NCBI GenBank assembly: GCA_018432645.1
Contig: JAHDSP010000391.1
Location: 1-8,214 of the forward strand
Length of the DNA: 8,214 nucleotides
DNA from: Bacteroidales bacterium
Lineage (GTDB): Bacteria; Bacteroidota; Bacteroidia; Bacteroidales; DTU049
Direction: 5' to 3'
Below the pieces are notes generated by a model. That model was not told the DNA's origin. It worked only from the letters and a program-made list of their open reading frames with translations, and made no database searches. Both the position numbers and the translations under genes were made by a program. Positions 1 to 6,551 of this stretch are shown piece by piece; position 1 is the stretch's first letter, and each line of letters starts with the position of its first letter.

Positions 1-2094
1 GTAGCAATCGGTGGAGCAATGGTACTTTTCATATTAAGTGATTTATTATGGAGAGGTGGTGGCGGTCGTAGAATAGATCCAATAGCTAAGATATCTAATG
101 AGGCTATTCATTATCAAGAATTTGATAATAAGATTGCAGAGCAAGAGATATTTATAAAGTTGCAATATGGAGAAAATTACAATTTCTCATCTGAAGAAAA
201 ACATCAAATAAATAATTTTGCTTTAGAACAATTGATAAACGAAAAAATTATTGATAAAGAATTTAAAAAAGCAAATATTAGTATTAGTGATGCAGAGATA
301 GCTAGTTTATTCACGGGTAAATTAGTTCATCCATTTATTCGTCAGATATTTACTGATCCTCAAACAGGTCAATTTGATCCTAGAGTGGTACAAAATTATT
401 TAGATAATCTGGAAACTATGCCCGAAGATCAACAAAAACAATGGTATGCTATCGAAGGAGTAGTTTTAGACGAGCATAAATTTCAAAAATATTTCGGAAT
501 AGTTTCTAAAGCTTATTATCTTCCATCTAAATTAATTAATCAAAAATTAAATGATTACAATAACGAGCGCATGATACAACTCATGGGATTAAAATATTCC
601 ACAATTAATAATGATGAAATAGAAGTTTCTAATGATGACTTAAAGAAATATTATGATGAACATTTGTATATGTTTAAAACTGAGCCATTTGTAGATATTG
701 ATTTTGTGATTTTTGATATTCTGCCTTCTAAAAATGATTTAGCAAAAATAGAAGCTCATATTAATGAAGCATACGATTCATTGAGAAATTGCAGTCCAGA
801 TAGAATCCCTATTGTCGTTAATCAATTTTCTAAAATACCTTTCGATTCTGTATATGTAAAAATAACTGATTTGCCTCCACAAGCTGATACTCTTACTCAT
901 GTTAGTAAAGGAACTATATTAGGCCCATATCAATACAATAATGCTTGGTACATCACTTCGATATTAGATGAAAAAATCATCTCAGACAGTGTGAAAGCTA
1001 AACATATTCTGATAACTTATAAAGAAGCTATTAGATCTAATGAGAATGTTACTCTCACAAAAGAAGAAGCCGAAAAATTAGCAGATAGTTTATATAATAT
1101 TCTCAAATCTACTAAAGATACTAATCTCTTTGTACAATTTGTTAAAAATTATAGCGATGATCAAGGTAGTGTACAAACTAATGGAGATTTAGGATGGTTT
1201 ACAGAGGGTGTAATGATAAAACCTTTTAATGATGCATGTTTTGCTACACCAGAAGGACAATACACCAAGGTAGAAACTGATTTTGGCATACATATCATTT
1301 ATGTGGAAAAGAAAACAAAGCCAATGCCAAAGTATTTAGTAGCTAATATTGTGTATCCTATTGAGCCTAGTAGCGAAACAATGGATAGCGTTTACAATCT
1401 AGCAAATGGCTTTGCAATTACTGCTAAAACAGCTAAAGATTTTGAAAATCAAATTATTGAAAAAGGGTATAATAAACGCACTGCCGAAAGAATTAAAAAA
1501 GAAGATTTCACTATTCCTGGTATAGAAAATGGTAGAGAAATTATAAGATGGGCATATAATAAAGAAACTAAGGTGGGTACTGTATCAGCTGTCTTTGATT
1601 TACCATATGAAAATAAAGAAGTTGTAGCATTACTAAAATATAGACAAGAATATAAAAAGCCTTATCTGACTTTAGAAAGAGTAAAAGAAGAAATCCGTCC
1701 TTTTGTGATAAAAGAGAAAAAAGCAGATATTTTAGTTAAAAAAATTAATGATGCTAAAACAAATGATTTACTAACATTAACACAAAAATTGAATGCACAG
1801 TTAGATACAACAGTGATAACCTTTAATTCCTATAGCTTACAATTTTACGGGCCAGAGCCTAAGGTTATTGGCGCAATGTCTATCATCCCTGCTCAAAAGA
1901 TTAGTGATCCTATCAAGGGTGAAGGTGCAGTATTTGTAGGCAAAGTAATAGAAGAACATCAACGTGCTAATATAGAAGCAAATGCATTGAGAATGCAAGA
2001 GACTCAAATGCATAACTCTAAAGTCAATTATGAACTAACTAATTCTCTAAAAAAAGTATATAAAGTAATAGATAACAGAACTTTGTATTATTAA
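1..2094 (+). CDS. ppiD: PpiD/SurA-like periplasmic peptidyl-prolyl isomerase, 5' end outside window
   Basis: Membrane-anchored periplasmic folding factor that should assist outer-membrane and secreted proteins. The frame is open from base 1, and the ATG at 19 lies inside the hydrophobic segment (VAIGGAMVLFILSDLLW), so I treat the gene as 5'-partial. By analogy with Bacteroidota PpiD proteins, roughly 15-20 residues are missing upstream (inferred). In codons counted from base 1: an N-terminal transmembrane anchor at 1-17; a SurA_N-like helical chaperone region at about 25-210; a parvulin rotamase domain at about 330-440, with the typical KAKHILI start, a GDLGWF motif and a FGIHIIYVE end; and a C-terminal region with a second, degenerate parvulin-like stretch around EIIRWAYN. 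The protein ends at TAA 2092-2094. The next gene, ahcY, starts 27 bp downstream, suggesting co-transcription. Family assignment is firm. The choice of ppiD over a surA-type name rests on the N-terminal anchor. Confidence 0.88.
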   Translation, partial: VAIGGAMVLFILSDLLWRGGGGRRIDPIAKISNEAIHYQEFDNKIAEQEIFIKLQYGENYNFSSEEKHQINNFALEQLINEKIIDKEFKKANISISDAEIASLFTGKLVHPFIRQIFTDPQTGQFDPRVVQNYLDNLETMPEDQQKQWYAIEGVVLDEHKFQKYFGIVSKAYYLPSKLINQKLNDYNNERMIQLMGLKYSTINNDEIEVSNDDLKKYYDEHLYMFKTEPFVDIDFVIFDILPSKNDLAKIEAHINEAYDSLRNCSPDRIPIVVNQFSKIPFDSVYVKITDLPPQADTLTHVSKGTILGPYQYNNAWYITSILDEKIISDSVKAKHILITYKEAIRSNENVTLTKEEAEKLADSLYNILKSTKDTNLFVQFVKNYSDDQGSVQTNGDLGWFTEGVMIKPFNDACFATPEGQYTKVETDFGIHIIYVEKKTKPMPKYLVANIVYPIEPSSETMDSVYNLANGFAITAKTAKDFENQIIEKGYNKRTAERIKKEDFTIPGIENGREIIRWAYNKETKVGTVSAVFDLPYENKEVVALLKYRQEYKKPYLTLERVKEEIRPFVIKEKKADILVKKINDAKTNDLLTLTQKLNAQLDTTVITFNSYSLQFYGPEPKVIGAMSIIPAQKISDPIKGEGAVFVGKVIEEHQRANIEANALRMQETQMHNSKVNYELTNSLKKVYKVIDNRTLYY

Positions 2095-2121
2095 AATTTT
2101 GAAATAATTAAAAATAATGAT

Positions 2122-3522
2122 ATGGATAAAATAGCATACAAAGTAAAAGATATTTCATTAGCTGATTGGGGACGTCGTGAGATAGAATTGGCAGAGAAAG
2201 AGATGCCAGGATTAATGCAATTAAGAGAAAAATATAGTAAAGATAAACCATTATTAGGTGCTCGCATATCTGGCTCACTGCATATGACTATAGAGACAGC
2301 AGTACTCATAGAAACATTAGTAGAGCTCGGAGCTCAAGTGAGATGGGCTAGCTGTAATATTTTTTCTACTCAAGATCATGCTGCTGCTGCTATAGCTAAA
2401 GCTGGTGTGAATGTTTATGCTTGGAAAGGTGAAACACTTCATGAATATTGGTGGGCTACTGCTCAAGCTCTTAACCATAATGGAGTTGGCCCTCACTTAA
2501 TAGTAGATGATGGTGGTGATGCTACTCTAATGCTACATATAGGTTACAAAGTTGAGGATGATCCTTCTATTCTCGATAATAAACCTGCTAAAAAAGATGA
2601 GCAAGCTCTATATGATATTTTGAGAGAAATATATAATGAAGATAAAACTTTTTGGCATAAAACTGTGAAAGAACTAAAAGGGATATCAGAAGAGACTACT
2701 ACAGGTGTACATAGATTATATCAATTAAATGAACGTGGTGAATTACTCGTACCTGCAATTAACGTAAATGATAGCGTAACAAAATCAAAATTTGATAATA
2801 TATATGGCTGTAGAGAATCATTGCTCGATGGCATCAAAAGAGCTACAGATCGCATGATAGCTGGCAAAACTGCTATGGTATGTGGCTATGGTGAAGTAGG
2901 TAAAGGCTCTGCACAGGCTTTAAGGGGTGTAGGCGCTAGAGTTCTCATAAGCGAAATAGATCCTATATGTGCTCTACAAGCTGCTATGGAAGGTTATGAA
3001 GTAACTACCGTAGAAGATGCATTGAAAGAAGCTACAATTTTTGTTACTACTACTGGTAATAAAGATGTTATATGTATAGAACATATGATGAAAATGAAAG
3101 ACAATAGCATTGTATGCAATATTGGTCATTTCGATAATGAAATTCAAGTAGATGAATTGCAAAATTTCCCGGGCATACAGCATACCAACATTAAACCTCA
3201 GGTAGATAAATATACATTTCCAGATGGGCACTCAATAATCCTTTTAGCAGAGGGACGTCTTGTAAATCTAGGTTGTGCTACTGGTCATCCATCATTTGTA
3301 ATGAGTAATTCCTTTTCTAATCAAGTGCTAGCTCAGCTAGAGCTGTGGCAAAATAATTACAAAATAGGAGTTTATCGTTTACCTAAATATCTCGACGAGG
3401 AAGTAGCCAGACTGCATCTCCCGTTTTTAGGTGTTAAACTTACTAAACTAACACCAGAGCAAGCAGACTATATAGGTGTACCTATTAATGGACCTTATAA
3501 GCCAGAACATTATAGATATTAA
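2122..3522 (+). CDS. ahcY: Adenosylhomocysteinase (S-adenosyl-L-homocysteine hydrolase)
   Basis: NAD-dependent cytosolic enzyme that reversibly splits S-adenosylhomocysteine into adenosine and homocysteine, removing the inhibitory product of SAM-dependent methylation. The 466-residue protein looks complete. [13 protein letters not shown] near the N-terminus and [13 protein letters not shown] at 214-226 are hallmark substrate-site motifs. By alignment with the human enzyme, K221, D225, N226 and C230 are catalytic-site residues. The Rossmann NAD motif GYGEVGKG is at 255-262, and the protein ends in KPEHYRY, as is typical. An insertion at about 145-195 (around EDDPSILDN to KELKGISEE) marks the longer bacterial form. 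The start at 2122 gives the expected N-terminus; the ATG at 2117 is out of frame. No SAH riboswitch could fit in the 27-bp gap, so expression probably comes from upstream. Its stop codon overlaps the first base pairs of a 43-bp repeat. Confidence 0.97.
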   Translation: MDKIAYKVKDISLADWGRREIELAEKEMPGLMQLREKYSKDKPLLGARISGSLHMTIETAVLIETLVELGAQVRWASCNIFSTQDHAAAAIAKAGVNVYAWKGETLHEYWWATAQALNHNGVGPHLIVDDGGDATLMLHIGYKVEDDPSILDNKPAKKDEQALYDILREIYNEDKTFWHKTVKELKGISEETTTGVHRLYQLNERGELLVPAINVNDSVTKSKFDNIYGCRESLLDGIKRATDRMIAGKTAMVCGYGEVGKGSAQALRGVGARVLISEIDPICALQAAMEGYEVTTVEDALKEATIFVTTTGNKDVICIEHMMKMKDNSIVCNIGHFDNEIQVDELQNFPGIQHTNIKPQVDKYTFPDGHSIILLAEGRLVNLGCATGHPSFVMSNSFSNQVLAQLELWQNNYKIGVYRLPKYLDEEVARLHLPFLGVKLTKLTPEQADYIGVPINGPYKPEHYRY

Positions 3523-3563
3523 TTTTTTTGAATTAGGCGTTTAATTAATAACTAAATTATTAC
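3521..3563 (+). repeat. 43-bp direct repeat, left copy (DR-L)
   Basis: This stretch matches 4533-4575 at 41 of 43 positions without gaps (offset 1012 bp). The differences are G3537/T4549 and T3546/C4558. It begins within the ahcY TAA stop codon (3520-3522), starts with AA plus seven T, and ends ATTATTAC. Similarity stops abruptly after 3563. An 8-bp inverted pair, TTGAATTA 3528-3535 and TAATTCAA 3568-3575, is associated with this copy only. The hairpin would have a 32-nt loop, so it is a poor terminator. The two copies bracket the lipoprotein/small-peptide block. Confidence 0.9.
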
Positions 3564-3634
3564 TGATTAATTCAAGGTAATAGATATATTTCATAAAAGT
3601 GTAATTTGATTTTTAATAAAAAATTTCTTATAAA

Positions 3635-3665
3635 TTCTTTCTTTTCCAAATATGAAAAGAAAGAA
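3635..3665 (-). terminator. Rho-independent-type terminator of the small ORF/lipoprotein unit
   Basis: A perfect 12-bp inverted repeat: TTCTTTCTTTTC at 3635-3646 and GAAAAGAAAGAA at 3654-3665, with a 7-nt loop. On the minus strand it starts 12 nt after the small ORF stop and is followed by AT-rich sequence including a run of six T. On the plus strand no T tract follows, so it is oriented for the minus-strand genes and not for ahcY. The stem is mostly A-T with three G-C pairs, so strength is uncertain. Confidence 0.65.
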
Positions 3666-3677
3666 ACAAAGAAAAAT

Positions 3678-3797
3678 CTACGCTTCAGTTGCTTCATAAG
3701 ATATTATTTCGCTGTGAATAGCGTTTCTTTCACTTGCATAAAGTTTGGTAACAAAACATGTAATAAGCAATAGTGCAATAAAGCTAATTTTTTTCAT
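3678..3797 (-). CDS. Small secreted peptide candidate (39 aa) with signal peptide
   Basis: This short frame reads ATG at 3797-3795 to TAG at 3680-3678. It starts MKKISFIALLLITCFVTKLYA, a basic start, a hydrophobic core and an A-x-A-like end (LYA), which is a good type I signal peptide. Cleavage after A21 would leave an 18-residue tail, SERNAIHSEIISYEATEA, acidic and cysteine-free. It starts 18 bp after the lipoprotein stop and ends 12 bp before a perfect hairpin, so it looks like the last gene of a two-gene transcript. The leader upstream (TTAAAAACTATTAAATC) resembles the one before the lipoprotein start (TTAAAAACATAAAATT). I recognise no family. It could be a secreted signalling or bioactive peptide, the stump of a truncated exported protein, or a chance frame; the signal peptide and tight packing favour a real gene. 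There is no Gly-Gly leader and no modification enzyme nearby. Confidence 0.5.
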   Translation of the reverse strand: MKKISFIALLLITCFVTKLYASERNAIHSEIISYEATEA

Positions 3798-3815
3798 GAT
3801 TTAATAGTTTTTAAG

Positions 3816-4418
3816 TTATTTATTAATAAAATATTTTTCTAAAATCCAGATTGTACCATCTCCAAACTCTCTTTTTATAATTCCAATATTATATGCCCAA
3901 TAAATTCTTTTATAGTTTTCAATATTTCCATTTATAAACTTAAATATTTTTACTTTATAAAATGTATTTTGCCCAATCATTAAACTATCTAAATAATTTT
4001 CATATAATAAATCATTAGAATAAATTATATCTCCAACTTTTTTTTGACTAAAAAAATGAGTAATGCCTCTTTCTTTATATATACATGTTTTATAAACATC
4101 ATATGTATAAGCAGTACCATCGCAAAAAAATATACTATCCCAATATAAAGAATATTTATTTTGTTTAAAAAATTCATATTTAAAAGGTTCATAAGATATT
4201 TCACCAAGATTAAATTCTTGCCAAATAAGATTTACACTGTCAACAATTAATGAGTTTGCACTATCCTTATAAACCCAATAACTCCCCACAGGAAATAAAG
4301 TATAATCTTTTATTTCCTGGTCAAGGTAATAAGTCGGTTTATCATTATTGTTATCACAATCAGTGGCTATGCAACAAATGATTGCAAGAATTATGAATAA
4401 TATTTTTGTTACTTTCAT
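3816..4418 (-). CDS. Exported hypothetical protein, probable lipoprotein (200 aa)
   Basis: The N-terminus (MKVTKILFIILAIICC) is a clear export signal. C21, in ATDCDNNND, is the likeliest lipidated cysteine: it is followed by an Asp/Asn-rich tether as in many Bacteroidota lipoproteins, although Asp at -1 departs from the classical lipobox. C15/C16 are alternatives. Residues 41-52 (LFPVGSYWVYKD) and a late YWAYNIGIIKRE segment resemble a recurrent beta-rich pattern in uncharacterised Bacteroidota lipoproteins (PxGxYWxYxD near the front, a GIIKRE-like strand near the end); I cannot name a Pfam family. The product is rich in Tyr, Asn, Ile and Lys, and the gene is visibly poorer in G+C than ahcY, consistent with transfer or weak selection. 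Two promoter-like elements lie upstream, the 39-aa ORF lies 18 bp downstream, and the unit sits between 43-bp direct repeats. Function is unknown; it is most likely on the outer membrane or cell surface. Confidence 0.8.
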   Translation of the reverse strand: MKVTKILFIILAIICCIATDCDNNNDKPTYYLDQEIKDYTLFPVGSYWVYKDSANSLIVDSVNLIWQEFNLGEISYEPFKYEFFKQNKYSLYWDSIFFCDGTAYTYDVYKTCIYKERGITHFFSQKKVGDIIYSNDLLYENYLDSLMIGQNTFYKVKIFKFINGNIENYKRIYWAYNIGIIKREFGDGTIWILEKYFINK

Positions 4419-4479
4419 AATTTTATGTTTTTAAATGTTTATATTGAAAGATTGTATAATTATTTTTGAATAAAAACTT

Positions 4480-4534
4480 TTTTTACAAACATACAAAATA
4501 TTTTTATATACAAACAATTTTTACAAATATACAA
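4480..4534 (-). promoter_or_regulatory. Promoter region of the lipoprotein unit, built from three imperfect tandem units
   Basis: On the minus strand two matches to the Bacteroidota -7 consensus TAnnTTTG are present: TATGTTTG (4493-4486) and TATATTTG (4531-4524). For the first, a TTTG at 4514-4511 (17-nt spacer) or TTG at 4517-4515 (21-nt spacer) can serve as the -33 element, giving a start near 4480 and a leader of about 60 nt before 4418. The second lacks an obvious -33 partner. Both fall in a tandem array of three related units, 4480-4500, 4501-4517 and 4518-4534, each starting with five T followed by a variant of ACAAAyATACAA. The array abuts the right 43-bp repeat. Matches are by eye in very AT-rich DNA. 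Confidence 0.5.
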
Positions 4535-4575
4535 TTTTTTTGAATTAGTCGTTTAATCAATAACTAAATTATTAC
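4533..4575 (+). repeat. 43-bp direct repeat, right copy (DR-R)
   Basis: This is the second copy of the repeat at 3521-3563, in the same orientation with two substitutions. It lies just outside the promoter array of the lipoprotein gene, so the repeats enclose promoter, both minus-strand genes and terminator. The sequence to its right (AAAAAGATAACAATAATTTT) does not resemble that to the right of the left copy. A 14-bp part of the repeat (GTTTAATTAATAAC in the left copy) recurs at 4973-4986, which could be chance in such AT-rich DNA. Confidence 0.9.
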
Positions 4576-4956
4576 AAAAAGATAACAATAATTTTGTTTT
4601 GAATAAATTTTTTTTAACTTACTTTTCTTTGTCAACTACGCAAATAAAAGTTTTAAATAGAGAAATGATGGATATCTTTTGAAAAATTGCATTAGTTAAA
4701 TCAATGGTGAAATATATGAGAACTTTTAAAAAATTTTCTATCTATCTGTTATTAAACAATTTACATAATAAAATATTTTTTTGTTTAAATCCAGTAATGA
4801 TATTTATTTAGTAATTTTATCATTTAAATATTCTTTATTTATGAACATTTTATAGAAATATTTTTTAAAATATTAATTTTTAATCGTTTTCTTTATAATC
4901 TTTAATACAATAAGTATTAACAGTAATTTATTTAAATTCTTATATCATTACTAAAT
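4576..4956. other. AT-rich intergenic stretch, no supported gene
   Basis: About 380 bp of very AT-rich DNA between the right repeat and the flippase terminator region. The longest frame starting with ATG that I found is 31 codons on the plus strand (4716-4811, starting MRTFKKFSIYLL), without a convincing signal or partner. Minus-strand frames are 14 codons or fewer. I see no RNA gene, no strong hairpin and no repeat array. It may be decayed coding DNA, but nothing recognisable remains. Confidence 0.6.
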
Positions 4957-4978
4957 TTAAACATTAACTAATGTTTAA
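4957..4978 (-). terminator. Possible terminator hairpin after the flippase gene
   Basis: A perfect 10-bp inverted repeat, TTAAACATTA 4957-4966 and TAATGTTTAA 4969-4978, separated by two bases, starts 18 bp past the flippase stop. A real hairpin would open to about 8-9 bp with a 4-6 nt loop. The stem is almost all A-T and no clean T run follows on the minus strand, so it could instead be a protein-binding palindrome or a chance AT palindrome. Confidence 0.3.
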
Positions 4979-4996
4979 TTAATAACATATTTGTCA

Positions 4997-6457
4997 TTAT
5001 TTTGTTTTTCTAAGTGTATTAACACCCTCTTTTGTGATATTTAACAAATAAAAAATCTGGCTTTTATAAAGATAACAAATAATCACAAAGCCAACGACAG
5101 CACTTATAACCTGCAAATATATTATTGGTATGAAAGTATTAATAAAACAAACTACTAGAAAGACAAATGTAGAAATATAAAATTTGCCAAGATGATAATT
5201 AACTGGATATAATTTTTGAGAAAAATATGTGCCAATAAAGAAATAAACTACATAAGAAATAGCTGTAGATAATGCCGCTCCCTCAGCACCATATTTAGGA
5301 ACTAAAAATATATTGCCCACTATATTGATTATAGCAGCAATAGTAGCTCTAATAATATATAAATATGTTTTCTTTTTAAAGTTAATCCCCACGGTAGTAA
5401 CATAAGATACTGTATCTATGATAGGCATTAATAAAAGAAAAGATGTTAAACCTGCTGCAGATCTATATGAACTTTCTAACAAAAGGAAAATCAAATCTTT
5501 GAAAATAACTATTACAATGCCACTTACAAGCATAATAGCAGAAACAAATAAAGAAACTTTCTCAAAAAAACCAGTATTATTAGGATTTTTTTCATAACTT
5601 TCATAAGCTGCGGGTACCCAATAATTCGTAAAACTATTCTGAATCAAACTCATAGCAGATACAATTTTAAAAGCTGCCGCATACATGCCTAACTCTGCGA
5701 AATCGCAATAATTTCTAATAGCTATCCTATCTATAGATTGGAAAATCCAAAGAACTAAAAAAGTAGGAACAAAAGGCAAGCCATATTTAAATATAGCTTT
5801 AATATTTTTCTTGTCAATATGTGTTTTGGTACGCCAAATTTCTTTCTCATAAATAATAGCAACAGCAGCAGAACATACATGAGAAAAGAATAAACCAATA
5901 ATGACAGCATAGAAAGTTTTATCTATTAATAATGCATATAAAATTGTAAAAACAGCATTGGCTAAACTATTAATAACTTTTATAATAGAATAAGTTTTGC
6001 CTCTTTGCTTCATCCTAACTAGTAAAAGAGCATATCTTTCAATTATAGCAACAAAAACTGTAATATCTAATAATAATATTGGAATAAAATGAGTGGAATC
6101 ACCAAATAGCAATATAGACAATTCCTGCCAAAAGATTCCAATAATTATAAAAGTCAAAATACCTATACTTAGACTAGGTAGCAAAGACTCCCAGAGTAGA
6201 TTACTACGTTTACTTTCTGAGCGTTCATAAAAAAATCTTGCGAAACTTTGATCAGCACCAAGTAAAACGATATTTAATATCAAATTAAATGCAAGAGTAA
6301 ACATTGCAGCTTTACCAAATTCATCAGGTATAATAAGCCATGTAATTATAGGAGTTGTAATGAAGCTAATAATAGCAGCTATCCATTGACCAATAGAAAA
6401 TTGAAATAAAGACTTTATAAAAATTTTTTCTCCTGATGTACTCTTTACATTCAACAT
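4997..6457 (-). CDS. Wzx-type polysaccharide/O-antigen flippase (MATE/MOP superfamily)
   Basis: Integral inner-membrane transporter expected to flip lipid-linked oligosaccharide units to the periplasmic face for surface polysaccharide assembly. The 486-residue length is usual for the family. The N-terminal region at 17-50 has the typical pattern of an aromatic/Gly helix, a proline (P36) mid-helix and PDEFG (44-48) at the end of the first pair of membrane segments. Many hydrophobic helices follow, which I estimate at 12-14. LVPKYGAEGAALSTAISY in the C-terminal third is a signature stretch (new carrier, G-x-x-G-A-A). The C-terminus is short and basic (TLRKTK). The ATG at 6457 puts the first membrane segment about 17 residues in, as expected. 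No glycosyltransferase, polymerase or ligase is adjacent, so its substrate cannot be inferred. Upstream is a strong hairpin and no convincing TAnnTTTG element. It could also be named polysaccharide biosynthesis protein or PST exporter. Confidence 0.9.
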   Translation of the reverse strand: MLNVKSTSGEKIFIKSLFQFSIGQWIAAIISFITTPIITWLIIPDEFGKAAMFTLAFNLILNIVLLGADQSFARFFYERSESKRSNLLWESLLPSLSIGILTFIIIGIFWQELSILLFGDSTHFIPILLLDITVFVAIIERYALLLVRMKQRGKTYSIIKVINSLANAVFTILYALLIDKTFYAVIIGLFFSHVCSAAVAIIYEKEIWRTKTHIDKKNIKAIFKYGLPFVPTFLVLWIFQSIDRIAIRNYCDFAELGMYAAAFKIVSAMSLIQNSFTNYWVPAAYESYEKNPNNTGFFEKVSLFVSAIMLVSGIVIVIFKDLIFLLLESSYRSAAGLTSFLLLMPIIDTVSYVTTVGINFKKKTYLYIIRATIAAIINIVGNIFLVPKYGAEGAALSTAISYVVYFFIGTYFSQKLYPVNYHLGKFYISTFVFLVVCFINTFIPIIYLQVISAVVGFVIICYLYKSQIFYLLNITKEGVNTLRKTK

Positions 6458-6489
6458 TTTGATGTATAGTTGATATAATTATAAAAATA

Positions 6490-6537
6490 ATAAGGTGCCA
6501 CCTTTATAAAATATTTTTATAAAAAATGACACCTTAT
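6490..6537 (-). terminator. Nested hairpin terminator between the C1 peptidase and flippase genes
   Basis: The outer arms ATAAGGTGCCA (6490-6500) and TGACACCTTAT (6527-6537) pair at 10 of 11 positions. The inner arms TTTATAAA (6503-6510) and TTTATAAA (6516-6523) add 8 bp around a 5-nt loop. It begins 14 bp after the peptidase stop, and on the minus strand an AT-rich ATTATTTTTAT segment follows, so it is well placed as that gene's terminator. The segment also contains the odd palindrome AAGGTGCCACCTT (6492-6504) and a near-direct repeat (CACCTTTATAAAAT at 6499, CACCTTATAAAAT at 6530), so alternative pairings exist. It lies only about 33 bp upstream of the flippase start. Confidence 0.7.
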
Positions 6538-6551
6538 AAAATTCATCAATT

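Noticed and set aside
2095..2121. SAH or SAM riboswitch ahead of ahcY
   Set aside because: The gap to the upstream gene is only 27 bp and A-T only in character, too short for any such aptamer.
2974..3231. 85-codon minus-strand frame inside ahcY, and similar antisense frames at 2091-2309 and (plus strand) 6714-6962
   Set aside because: These are antisense shadows of clearly conserved genes with low-complexity Phe/Ile/Ser-rich translations.
3521..3575. Integron attC-like site at the left repeat
   Set aside because: It has no proper GTTRRRY/RYYYAAC core pair and no foldable attC arms, no integron integrase is present, and the cassette has its own promoter and terminator.
3528..3575. ahcY terminator formed by TTGAATTA/TAATTCAA
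   Set aside because: An 8-bp A-T stem with a 32-nt loop and no following T run is too weak to call.
4025..4207. 60-codon minus-strand frame inside the lipoprotein gene
   Set aside because: It lies wholly inside the better-supported lipoprotein frame, and its Met/Leu/Ile-rich translation looks like a shadow of it.
4716..4811. 31-codon plus-strand frame starting MRTFKKFSIYLL
   Set aside because: It is short and AT-rich, with no partner, terminator or recognisable sequence. Frames this size are expected by chance in such DNA.
4973..4986. Third copy of the 43-bp repeat
   Set aside because: Only 14 A-T-rich bases match (GTTTAATTAATAAC), and the flanks do not align.
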